From Boesenbergia rotunda (taxonomy: Eukaryota; Streptophyta; Magnoliopsida; Zingiberales; Zingiberaceae), in assembly GCA_024364735.1 (NCBI GenBank), contig JAGFNQ010006457.1:62001-126000 (forward strand): a stretch of 64,000 bases of DNA. The letters run 5' to 3'. This document shows, piece after piece, positions 11,117 to 19,549 of the stretch. The first letter of the stretch is position 1, and each line of letters begins with the position of its first letter. Position numbers and translations under genes: made by a program. A model generated the notes under the pieces. The model was given only the letters and a program-made list of their open reading frames with translations. It was not told the DNA's origin and made no database searches.

Positions 11117-11459
11117 TGTAACGCTCCGAAATTCCCACTTTTAGTTCTTAAAGTCCTTAGAATTATTTAAAAATGGTTTAGGAATATTCTAGATATTTTT
11201 AGGAATTTTTAGAATATTTTTATGGAATTTTCCGAGTCCGTTTAGTATTTTAAAAAAAAAAAAGGGAAAAACGTTTAAGGGCAGCAGGGGGTTCGAACCC
11301 ACGACCACCAGGAGACCAGGCGTGAGCGCGACCGGCTGGGCTAGGGTATCAAGCACAACAAAAGGTGGAGAGAAATATATTTATAGAGTAGTTACGATTC
11401 TTTTCATAAAAATAGTATAAATAGATAAGTTAAGAGAGGAAATTAAGATTTTTGGTTNC
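11117..11459 (+). mobile_element. Gypsy/chromovirus-type LTR fragment (left end)
   Basis: It starts TGTAACGCTCCG, the typical TGTAACR start of the chromovirus LTRs seen here, and is inserted in copia B integrase after AAAAG (11112-11116). Only 343 bp remain before the copia C 5' LTR. It is not the same LTR as the one at 27027, whose start is clearly different. It contains an antisense tRNA-like A/B-box pair (11289-11343) and an ambiguous base (n) at 11458. Confidence 0.65.
11289..11343 (-). promoter_or_regulatory. tRNA-like internal pol III promoter motif in LTR
   Basis: On the minus strand TAGCCCAGCCGG (11332-11343) fits the A-box consensus TRGYNNARNNGG, and GGTTCGAACCC (11289-11299) fits the B-box consensus. 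The span of 55 nt equals that in a tRNA. The flanking bases do not form a proper acceptor stem, so this is not a functional tRNA gene; it may be a tRNA relic or SINE head. Confidence 0.5.
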
Positions 11460-11568
11460 TGTTGGTGCAGTATGCACCCAAGTCAAACCTGTGTTTTGAT
11501 ATTGGCAAAAAGGTTCAAAAGTTAAGGGTTAATGGTTGTCTAACGAGTTTCTTGAGTGTACAGGAAAA

Positions 11569-11835
11569 GCCCTAGTGAAGGAATGCTAGGCACTGGCGAA
11601 GGACTGCCAGAATGGAAAAGCCCTAGCGAAGGAATGCTAGGCACTGGCGAAGGACTGCCAGAATGGACAAAGCCCTAGCGAAGGATTGCTAGGCACTGGC
11701 GAAGGACTGCCAGAAGAAAAGACCTAGCGAAGGGCTGCTAGGCACCAAGCGAAGGGCAGCTTGGTAACTCAAGACCTGGCGAAGGACTGCTGGGCAAAAG
11801 TCCAACTGGAGGATCCGGTTGGCACCAGGTAAAAC
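11569..11835 (+). repeat. Covarying hairpin array in copia C 5' LTR
   Basis: Half-units have the plan stem-GAAGGANT-stem. The stems are CCTAGC/GCTAGG, CTGGC/GCCAG, CCAAGC/GCTTGG, CCTGGC/GCTGGG (two G.T pairs) and CCAAC/GTTGG, around a loop that stays GAAGGACT, GAAGGAAT, GAAGGATT, GAAGGGCT or GAAGGGCA (GGAGGATC in the last). The 5' three half-pairs repeat as units of about 41-45 bp. As part of U3 this array is transcribed only at the 3' end of the genomic RNA. Confidence 0.9.
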
Positions 11836-12058
11836 TCTCCCGAGAGGAGTAGGTGAGGACGCGTTCCCCTCGAGGGAACATTAGGCGTCGGTTCGACCTA
11901 GGGCTCCATTTTGGAGACCCAAAGTCAGAACCAAGACAGCTAAGGCTGTGAAAAATCAACTTAGTATTTGCTATTTTGGACTAACCCTGGATGCAGGACC
12001 GAAGGACTGTGTTTCTGCAGCTCAGAGGGCCTCAAAGGAGTGAGGCCGCAGCTGAGCA

Positions 12059-12432
12059 GGGCGCCCCGGATGTGTCGGGCGCCCCAGAGTCAACCCAAAG
12101 TCAGCAGAGAAGTAAACCTCCGACAGCACCGCGTTGGGGGGCGCCCCGCGCATGTCGGGCGCCCCTCTTGTCGCGGGCGCCGCGCAAATCGGGCACCGCG
12201 CAGATCGGGCGCCCCGCGTGTCTCGGGCGCCCACTGTGCCACGCCACTGAAGGCGGCTGCAGCTCACCCTCGCGAAGCCTCGGTGATAAAGCTTTGACCG
12301 GTCAACCCGGGCGCCCCGCCCGCATCGGGCGCCCCAGTCAACTGTGATCCCGAAGTCGAAGCGATCAGTCACGACCGAGGGCTCGCCGGATCAGAAGCCA
12401 CGTGGAGGGCGCCCCGAGCATGTCGGGCGCCC
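12059..12432 (+). repeat. GGGCGCCC palindrome cluster in copia C 5' LTR
   Basis: About ten copies of GGGCGCCC or close variants, often preceded by ATGTC or ATC, lie in the 370 bp upstream of the TATA box. Pro/Arg/Gly-rich ORFs in this stretch on both strands are products of this composition. Confidence 0.8.
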
Positions 12433-12439
12433 CCTGCCC

Positions 12440-12447
12440 TATATAAA
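12440..12447 (+). promoter_or_regulatory. TATA box, copia C 5' LTR
   Basis: TATATAAA is followed by GAGGGCCTCGACC. It probably sets the transcription start 25-35 bp downstream, which marks the U3/R border near 12470. Confidence 0.75.
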
Positions 12448-12853
12448 GAGGGCCTCGACCCTCTTCAAAGAACAACGATTTGCTTCGACAATTCTACGCT
12501 CTTCTGCTTCCACGACACACTCCAGAAAGCTGCCAACTCAAGCCGACGACGTCCCGCTGCTCCAGAACTTCAATCTTCACCGGACGTCGGTAACAAGAGT
12601 TGTATTTAAAGTTTACTATTCTGCTTTATTGTAAAATCTATTTGTAAACTTTGCGAACTTATAGAATTGCCCGCAGAAAACGGTCAACGACCGTGGGCCT
12701 TGGAGTAGGAGTCGACCCAGGCTCCGAACCAAGTAAACCTGCTGTGTTTGCGTTGTTTTACTCTCTTTTATTTCCGCTGCGCACCCGCTCTTTTAAATCC
12801 GAACGAATTGCGACATTCACCCCCCCCTCTCTCGCATTTCTCGATCCAACAAG

Positions 12854-12865
12854 TGGTATCAGAGC
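12854..12865 (+). other. Primer-binding site of copia C (initiator tRNA-Met)
   Basis: TGGTATCAGAGC lies 2 bp after the LTR end, complementary to the initiator tRNA-Met 3' end. Confidence 0.92.
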
Positions 12866-13082
12866 GGGGAAGTCAAACTTGGTGCAACCACCAGTTTGAA
12901 TATTTTTCGGATTCTTTTTCTCTCTCATTTTTTTAAACAAAAAAAAAATCTTCGTTCGAGTTTTTATCTCAAGGTTGGTGCAACACCCCTTGAAATCTGT
13001 GTTTGATTATTTCTTCCCGCACTACTAATCCAAGACCAAGTCTTGGAAATATTTTTGTTGTTTACTTTTATTTCAGTAACAA
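12866..13082 (+). other. Copia C untranslated leader
   Basis: 217 nt, pyrimidine- and A-rich, between primer site and gag ATG. No ORF. A CACCCCTTGAAATC-type segment and poly-A stretch are visible but nothing diagnostic. Confidence 0.6.
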
Positions 13083-14738
13083 ATGTCTATCCAAGAGGGA
13101 TACAGCACCGCTAGACCTCCACTCTTTAGTGGAGAAGACTTTTCCTATTGGAAAAGTCGCATGGAGGTCCACCTGAAAACTCAGGTGGACATGTGGATCA
13201 TTATCCAGTCCGGTCTGGAGATCCCACGAAATACAGAAGGAATTCCACAAAGCTACTGGGAGTGGGACAACACTCTCAAACGCAAAATTGAAGCAGACGC
13301 CAAAGCAACCCAGACTCTACAATGTGGACTAACAAAAGAAGAGCTGAACCGCGTAGGCCCCTTCAACAGTGCAAAGGAGTTATGGGCTAAACTAATCGAG
13401 CTCCACGAAGGAACCTCAGACACGAGGATCAGCAAAAGGGACCTGCTACTAAACAAGCTCTTCACCATCAAAATGGCAGATAACGAGACAGCAGCCCAGC
13501 TCCACGCAAGAATTCAAGAGGTAATGAATGGTCTTCACGCAATAGGTCACCAGGTTCAAAACCGTGATCTGATAAGGTACGCCCTAAACGCATTCCCTAG
13601 AACTACCTTGTGGGCATCTATGGTAGATGCATACAAGGTCTCTAGGGATCTTTCAAAAATTAAGCTAGATGAGTTATTTTCTGAACTTGAACTGCATGAA
13701 CAGACTAACTCCAATTTGGTCGAGAAAAGTATAGCTTTTTTTGCAGGGAAAACAGGGAAAATGACCAAGAAGAAAATTCAAGTTGAACCTGAATCTACCT
13801 CAGATTCAGAAGATCAAGAAGAAGATCAATCAGAACTGGTCCGGCTAGCTCGGAGCTACTACAAAAAGTTGAAAAACCAAACTAACACACGGAGAACAAG
13901 CCGGAGAAAGGACGGACAAGATGAACCGGCAACTGACAAACAAAAGCCCAACGTAACCTGCTACGAATGCAAGAAGAAGGGCCACTACAAGACTGAATGT
14001 CCAAGTCTAAAGGAGTCCAGAAAGACCAGAAAGAAGAAGGCACTCCAAGCAACCTGGGATGAGTCTTCCTCAGAAGAAGAAGAAGAAGCACCTCAGTCCA
14101 ATCTTCTAGCCCTGACCGCTTCGGATCAAATCGAGACTGACTCAGACTCGGACCGGGACGACGGCAAACTGACTTTCTCCGACGACGGCGAAATAAAGGT
14201 AACGGGTTTTTCAAAATCGCAATTAAATTCTCTTATTTCCTATCTATCCCGAGATTTGGCGAAAGCCAAACTCCGAATCGAGTCCCTCCGACAGGAAGTA
14301 AAACTCCTGAAAGAGGGAGCTGATTCTAATTCCTTAACTGAGAAAATTCAGGAAGAAACCCCTGATCAAGTTGAGAAACTTGAATCAGAGAATTTCTCCT
14401 TGAAAACTCAAGTCAAGGATTTAAGAACAGCTTTAGAACGATTCACTTCTGGTTCCAAGAATCTTGATATGATTCTGGGAAAACAGAAGTCTGTTCTAAA
14501 CCGATCCGGACTTGGCTATAGAACCAAATCTCGGCAAAGATCTTACTTTGCTGTACTGAACCAGTCAAGACCTAAGGTTCAGGCATGGGTGCCAAAACTG
14601 TGCCTGACTAAACCAACTGGTTCAAATCAATTTTGGATCCCCAAGGACAAGATTCACATCTTGCCTAACCCATATAGAGGCTATAGTCCAGGGGGAGCCA
14701 AAATCAAAACAATTTTTATAATTAGATATTTTTTTTAA
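13083..14738 (+). CDS. gag: Copia C Gag (SIRE type)
   Basis: 551-residue capsid/nucleocapsid protein of the retrotransposon; it forms the cytoplasmic particle that packages genomic RNA. The start MSIQEGYSTARPPLFSG with FSYWKSRMEVHL about residue 20-35 is the usual SIRE Gag N-terminus. The UBN2-like gag core spans about 50-220. A single CCHC knuckle (CYECKKKGHYKTEC) is at about residue 293-306. Acidic Ser/Glu/Asp-rich stretches flank it (about 240-260 and 325-370). A heptad-like coiled coil lies at about 385-455. The C-terminus contains VPKLCLTKPTGSNQFWIP and ends shortly after a CCAGGGGGAGCC tract. The frame is open throughout. Pol is in a different frame 690 nt downstream, so pol needs splicing, another start or another transcript. 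Confidence 0.93.
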   Translation: MSIQEGYSTARPPLFSGEDFSYWKSRMEVHLKTQVDMWIIIQSGLEIPRNTEGIPQSYWEWDNTLKRKIEADAKATQTLQCGLTKEELNRVGPFNSAKELWAKLIELHEGTSDTRISKRDLLLNKLFTIKMADNETAAQLHARIQEVMNGLHAIGHQVQNRDLIRYALNAFPRTTLWASMVDAYKVSRDLSKIKLDELFSELELHEQTNSNLVEKSIAFFAGKTGKMTKKKIQVEPESTSDSEDQEEDQSELVRLARSYYKKLKNQTNTRRTSRRKDGQDEPATDKQKPNVTCYECKKKGHYKTECPSLKESRKTRKKKALQATWDESSSEEEEEAPQSNLLALTASDQIETDSDSDRDDGKLTFSDDGEIKVTGFSKSQLNSLISYLSRDLAKAKLRIESLRQEVKLLKEGADSNSLTEKIQEETPDQVEKLESENFSLKTQVKDLRTALERFTSGSKNLDMILGKQKSVLNRSGLGYRTKSRQRSYFAVLNQSRPKVQAWVPKLCLTKPTGSNQFWIPKDKIHILPNPYRGYSPGGAKIKTIFIIRYFF

Positions 14739-15415
14739 TTGATTGATTGTTGTTTATTTAATTTCTTGCAAATTGCCATGCTTAGATTTAAGGAATACTT
14801 AGATTTAAGGACTAAATTACTTGAAACTTGAAAACATAGTATTGGGTGGAGGTGAGATGATAGTACGTTAGGGAAGCCAATTTGGCGGAACTAGCCGAAG
14901 CTACCGATCCAAGATCCAAGCTAGTTAGACCAGAAAATGACCTAATTTAATTTGAAAATGAAATTTCATTAAAAGGCTTTGTCAAGGAAAGGGTGGATGA
15001 TCCCATAAGGCTTCGGCCAAAGAAGGCCTAGTGCCTCGCCAAGACCTGGAAGCCAATTTCTGAAATTCAAATTCAAGTTAACTTTTGTCAAATTCGAATC
15101 TAACTCAAATTTCAAATAATTATAGATTCTAATCTGTTTTTCAAAACCTCTACTTCTCAAAATTATTATCTTTTTGAAAAACACTTAATCTGTTTTCAAA
15201 ACTTTCTGTTTTTTTTCAAAAATAAATAACTTTTCAAAATAAATGAAAATTCCTTTCAAAATTAATTTTTACCTTCAAACCTGTCTCACAAAAACCTTAA
15301 GGTTAACGTGATTGAAAACCCTAGACTGGGGTGAGACAGACTAGGAAGTGAAACTCAATTTAAGCTATCTCTAACTTAAATTGGATCCAAATCATCAAAA
15401 ATTCTTTATGTGTAG
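14739..15415 (+). other. Gag-pol spacer of copia C, possible intron
   Basis: 677 A/T-rich nt without a meaningful ORF. It ends in ATTCTTTATGTGTAG just before GAACATAAAG, a good plant 3' splice-site context, after which the pol frame is open. It contains the long hairpin 15281-15339. A donor-like AAAG|GTAACG lies in gag at about 14199. Whether it is spliced cannot be decided from sequence. Confidence 0.5.
15281..15339 (+). other. Structured element 1 (long hairpin) before pol
   Basis: CTGTCTCAC (15281-15289) pairs perfectly with GTGAGACAG (15331-15339) across a 41-nt loop containing AACCTTAAGGTT. It is paralogous to the element at 18725-18784. Confidence 0.7.
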
Positions 15416-15427
15416 GAACATAAAGAT

Positions 15428-18400
15428 TTGGACCAATGGATGTTAGATAGCGGGTGCTCCAGACATATGACTGGGGACAAATTGAAGTTCACCAAACTCA
15501 AGTTCAAAAACCTGGGCTCAGTAGCATTTGGTAACAATGCCACACTCAAGGTAATTGGGTCAGGTAATATTGAACTTAAATCCAATTTCATTATTAAGAA
15601 AGTTCTATTAGTAGAAAACTTTAATTTTAACTTACTTAGCATAAGCCAGTTATGTGACTCTGGTTATTTAGTTACGTTCAACAATTCTAACTGCCTAATT
15701 AGAAACGCACAAGACTCAGAAATCATGCTTAAGGGCACTAGGAAAAACAATGTATATACTATAAATCTTCCCCTTATACCCAAATGCATGTTAACACAGT
15801 TAGAACAATCAAAACTCTGGCATAGGAGATTAGGTCATACCAATCTAAGAACTATCTCAAAAATTACCCAACTTGGCTTAGTAAAGGGTGTTCCTAAAAT
15901 TAAGAGTAATGAAAACCTGATATGTGAATCCTGTAATCAAGGCAAACAAACCAAGTCTAGTCACAAATTGATCCAATCTGATCAAACCCAAACCACACTT
16001 GAGCTCCTACACCTTGACCTATTTGATTCACATGGAGCCAAGTCACTAAGTGGAAACCGGTACTGCTTAGTGATAATTGATGACTACTCTAGGTTCACCT
16101 GGGTTAGGTTTCTAAAGACCAAAGATGAAACCCTGAACCTATTTAACAACTTTTGCAAATTGATTGAAAACCAAAATGATACCAAAATAAAAAGACTTAG
16201 GTCTGACCACGGGGGAGAATTCGAGAATCAAAGATTCGAAGAATTCTGCAAAGTAAATGGATATAAACACGAATTTTCGTGTCCTAGAACCCCCCAACAA
16301 AATGGCATAGTAGAAAGGAAGAATAGAACCCTACAGGAAGCTGCTAGGGCTATGCTTAATGAATTTGACCTACCCAACCACTATTGGGCAGAAGCAATTA
16401 GCACAGCTTGCTATATCCAAAATAGGACTCTGCTTAATAAAAGGTTAAGTAAAACACCCTATGAACTTTACTACCACAGACTTCCAAACCTACATTATCT
16501 TAGAGTCTTTGGATGCAAAGTCCATATTCTTAATACCAAGGACTATCTTGGAAAATTCCAATCCAAGTCAAACCCAGGTATCTTTTTAGGGTACTCTACA
16601 ACAAGTAGAGCTTATAGAGTCTACAACAAAATAACTAAGAAAATTGAAGAAACAACCAACTTAATATTTGATGAAGAAACGAACCCAAAATCTGACAATT
16701 CTGACTTAGCTTCACCAAATACTGATCAGGAAGATAACTCTGAAACCCTAACTGAACCCTTTAATGACTTAACAATTGAACCAAATTCTGAATCAGTTGA
16801 ACCAACCAATGAACCCAGAATTGAACCTATTGGACCAGCTGGACCTGAAGCTGAGCCAAGTACTAGACAAACCAAGAAACCCAGACTTAGTCACCCAACT
16901 GATCAAATTGTAGGTGATCCAACCTTAGGAGTCAGAACTAGAGCCTCCTATAGAAATCTTAGTCAAATAGCCATGATTTCAAAGATTGAACCTAAGACTA
17001 TTGAGGAAGCCCTACCTGATCCTGACTGGATCTTAGCCATGCAAGAAGAGTTAGCCCAATTTGAGAGAAACCAAGTCTGGGAGTTAGTACCTAAACCTAA
17101 GGGAAAATCCGTAATTGACACTAAGTGGGTATTTAGGAATAAGTTAAACGACCAAGGTGAAATAGTCCGAAATAAAGCCCGCTTAGTAGCTAAGGGATTC
17201 AGCCAAGTAGAAGGATTGGATTATGATGAAACCTTTGCCCCTGTAGCTAGACTTGAGTCGATTAGGATGTTACTAGCCTTTGCATCCCATAAAGGATTTA
17301 AATTATACCAAATGGATGTAAAGTCGGCCTTCTTAAATGGGCTTATTAAGGAAGAAGTTTATGTAGGACAACCCCCAGGATTTGAGGATATAGAAAAACC
17401 CGATCATGTCTACAAACTTAGTAAAGCCCTTTATGGACTAAAACAAGCTCCCAGGGCTTGGTATGAAAGATTATCCAATTACCTGATCTCTAAAGAATTC
17501 AAACAAGGTCAAATTGACCCAACCTTGTTTGTTAAAATTTTAGAAAAAGATATATTTGTTGCCCAAATTTACGTAGATGATATAATATTTGGATCAACTA
17601 ATTCTAAATTTCTAAAAGAATTTGTAACAATTATGGAAAGTGAATTTGAAATGAGTTTAGTTGGGGAACTAAACTTTTTCTTAGGGTTACAAATCAAACA
17701 AACTAAAGATGGAAATTATGTACATCAATCAAAATATGCTAAAGAACTAATTAAGAAATTTAAAATGGATAACTCTAAAAGTATAAGTACCCCAATGGCC
17801 ACAAATGTAAAAATAGATAGTGACCCTGAGGGTAAACCAGTAGACCTAAAACTTTACAGAAGTATGATAGGAAGTCTACTATACCTTACAGCCAGCAGAC
17901 CTGATATACTCTTTTCAGTAGGGATGTGTGCTAGGTACCAAACATGTGCTAAGGAAACTCACTTAGCAGCCCTAAAAAGAGTCTTAAGATACATTAAGGG
18001 CACCCTAAATGTAGGGATTTGGTACCCTAGGACTTCATCCTTTAAGTTATCAGGATATTCTGATTCTGACTATGCTGGTTGTAAATTAGATAGAAAAAGT
18101 ACAAGTGGAAGCTGTCAACTTTTAGGAAATAGCTTAGTAAGTTGGTGCAGTAGAAAGCAACACTGTGTTGCTTTATCAACAACCGAAGCTGAATATGTAG
18201 CCTTAGGAGAGTGTGTAGCTCAACTCCTATGGATGATGCATACTCTTAAGGACTTTCAACTAGACTACAATCAGACCCAAGTCAACATTGACAATATTAG
18301 CTCAATTAACTTGACCAAAAACCCAATACAACACTCTAGAACCAAACACATAGAAGTAAAACATCACTTTGTAAGAGATCACGTAGCTAGGGGTGAAATA

Positions 18401-18514
18401 GTCCTTAAGCATGTAGACTCCAAGTCCAACCTAGCAGACATATTCACTAAACCCCTACCTGAATCTGAGTTTAGCTCACTAAGAAGGCAGTTAGGGTTAT
18501 GCTTAGTAGAATAG
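15428..18514 (+). CDS. pol: Copia C Pol (protease, integrase, reverse transcriptase, RNase H)
   Basis: 1028 residues from the first ATG; the frame is open from about 15416, so the true start may be a few codons upstream. Order: aspartic protease core LDSGCSRHMTG (residues 6-16), pre-integrase HRRLGH (about 131-136) with CESC at about 167, integrase core with Asp in LHLDLFD (about 197), Asp in IIDDYSR (about 218) and Glu in NGIVERKNRT (about 295), RT with WVFRNK (about 565), QMDVKSAFLNG (about 628) and YVDDIIFG (about 715), RNase H with GYSDSDYAGC (about 875), TTEAEY (about 918), NIDN (about 954) and ADIFTKPLP (about 1005). All catalytic residues that can be judged are present, in Ty1-copia order (integrase before RT). 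No internal stops: likely functional or very recently so. Confidence 0.95.
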   Translation: MDQWMLDSGCSRHMTGDKLKFTKLKFKNLGSVAFGNNATLKVIGSGNIELKSNFIIKKVLLVENFNFNLLSISQLCDSGYLVTFNNSNCLIRNAQDSEIMLKGTRKNNVYTINLPLIPKCMLTQLEQSKLWHRRLGHTNLRTISKITQLGLVKGVPKIKSNENLICESCNQGKQTKSSHKLIQSDQTQTTLELLHLDLFDSHGAKSLSGNRYCLVIIDDYSRFTWVRFLKTKDETLNLFNNFCKLIENQNDTKIKRLRSDHGGEFENQRFEEFCKVNGYKHEFSCPRTPQQNGIVERKNRTLQEAARAMLNEFDLPNHYWAEAISTACYIQNRTLLNKRLSKTPYELYYHRLPNLHYLRVFGCKVHILNTKDYLGKFQSKSNPGIFLGYSTTSRAYRVYNKITKKIEETTNLIFDEETNPKSDNSDLASPNTDQEDNSETLTEPFNDLTIEPNSESVEPTNEPRIEPIGPAGPEAEPSTRQTKKPRLSHPTDQIVGDPTLGVRTRASYRNLSQIAMISKIEPKTIEEALPDPDWILAMQEELAQFERNQVWELVPKPKGKSVIDTKWVFRNKLNDQGEIVRNKARLVAKGFSQVEGLDYDETFAPVARLESIRMLLAFASHKGFKLYQMDVKSAFLNGLIKEEVYVGQPPGFEDIEKPDHVYKLSKALYGLKQAPRAWYERLSNYLISKEFKQGQIDPTLFVKILEKDIFVAQIYVDDIIFGSTNSKFLKEFVTIMESEFEMSLVGELNFFLGLQIKQTKDGNYVHQSKYAKELIKKFKMDNSKSISTPMATNVKIDSDPEGKPVDLKLYRSMIGSLLYLTASRPDILFSVGMCARYQTCAKETHLAALKRVLRYIKGTLNVGIWYPRTSSFKLSGYSDSDYAGCKLDRKSTSGSCQLLGNSLVSWCSRKQHCVALSTTEAEYVALGECVAQLLWMMHTLKDFQLDYNQTQVNIDNISSINLTKNPIQHSRTKHIEVKHHFVRDHVARGEIVLKHVDSKSNLADIFTKPLPESEFSSLRRQLGLCLVE

Positions 18515-18724
18515 AATCATTTGGTTTTTGGATTTTCAATTTTAAATTGAACTTAAAATGTCTTTTAAAATGTTTTTTGTTAAAAATATTACTTTAACTT
18601 TAAAAAGTTTTTTTACTTAGTTTTATTTCAAAAACTACCCCCTTCAAAACTAGGGCCTCTTTTCGAAATGGAATTAGCCTAGGCTCTAACCCTAGAATTG
18701 CATGCACCTATAGACTTAGAAGCC

Positions 18725-18784
18725 AGCATCTCACAAACACCTTAGGATACTTTTGATTGATAACCTAGAAAGGGTTGAGATGCT
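18725..18784 (+). other. Structured element 2 (long hairpin) after pol
   Basis: AGCATCTCA (18725-18733) pairs perfectly with TGAGATGCT (18776-18784). The loop aligns with that of element 1 (CACAAACACCTTA.. versus CACAAAAACCTTA.., then TTGATTGATAACCTAG versus GTGATTGAAAACCCTAG). The stem bases differ between copies but pairing is kept. Confidence 0.7.
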
Positions 18785-19535
18785 TAGGTCTTTGCCTCAA
18801 TTCAAGATGCTTTAAGTCAGTGCATCGGCAGCAATTGGGGCACTAAATGAACAGCAATCAGGTCAAGTGTCAAGTTTAGACAATCTAACTTGAACAATGC
18901 ACTTAACTTGACTAACTCTAGCAAAAGCTACTGTTTATAACAGTTAGTAAGTAGCTAAATGGGTTAGACAGGTCCCTAAAAGATTTAACCAGACTTAGGT
19001 CTTGCTTTGATTCAGTACAGCACATGCTTTATTATTGCAAATATCCTTTTGTGCATTTTGTTTGATATATGTCAAAGGGGGAGAGTTGGAAAGGAAACAG
19101 GGAACAAAAATGTTTTTCCAAATTTCTATTTTTTTGCTCTGAATTGCTATTAAGTTTTTTTTAAAATTATTCTCTGAAAAGCTTTTTCTAAAGTCTGAAA
19201 TTTTTTTTCAAACCCTGAAAAATTTTCTAAATCAAAAAATTTTTTCCCAAGTCTCAATTTTTTAAACTGAAAAAGTCTAAAGTTTAAAAAGTTTTCCTAA
19301 AACTCAAAATTTGCTAAAATGTGAAAACTTCTTCAAACTTAGAATATTTTTTGAAAAACTCAGGCAATACTTAAAAAGTTTTTCGATAATAAAATTTTTC
19401 TAAGTATTTAAAGTAAAATCACCTACTTTTGAAAAACCTAGGGGGAGATTACTTCCAGGGGGAGGGAATCCAACTTAGGATTTCAATTTCAGCATTCTTT
19501 TTCCCTTAACTTTTTGAACTAGGTTGCCATATATC

Positions 19536-19549
19536 AAAAAGGGGGAGAT
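19536..19549 (+). other. Polypurine tract of copia C
   Basis: AAAAAGGGGGAGAT directly abuts the 3' LTR; plus-strand DNA synthesis primer site. Confidence 0.9.

Larger units (their letters stand above)
11460..12851 (+). repeat. Copia C 5' LTR
   Basis: 1392 bp, TGTTGG..CCAACA. U3 holds the hairpin minisatellite (11569-11835) and the GGGCGCCC block (12059-12432). The TATA box is at 12440. The 8-bp pair CGACGTCC (12547-12554) and GGACGTCG (12582-12589) and the hairpin ACGGT (12680-12684)/ACCGT (12690-12694) lie in the presumed R/U5. It is nearly identical to 19550-20940. Confidence 0.95.
18515..19549 (+). other. Post-pol untranslated region of copia C with repeated polypurine tracts
   Basis: About 1 kb without an env-like ORF. 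It carries structured element 2 (18725-18784), then A/T-rich TTTTTC/GAAAAA runs. AAAGGGGGAGAG (near 19075), AGGGGGAGATTAC and AGGGGGAGGG (near 19440-19468), and the LTR-adjacent tract at 19536 form a series of polypurine tracts. Multiple polypurine tracts are a known trait of SIRE-type elements. Confidence 0.75.

Noticed and set aside
11289..11343. Functional tRNA gene
   Set aside because: A- and B-boxes are good, but the flanking bases do not pair as an acceptor stem and no clear anticodon arm is seen.
11991..12372. Pro/Arg/Gly-rich ORFs on both strands (also 20081-20462 and 578-1104)
   Set aside because: Arise from GGGCGCCC palindromes that lack stops in every frame; no start context or conservation.
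18515..19549. Env-like third ORF after pol of the SIRE-type element
   Set aside because: The region is A/T-rich with stops in all frames; no ORF of useful size.
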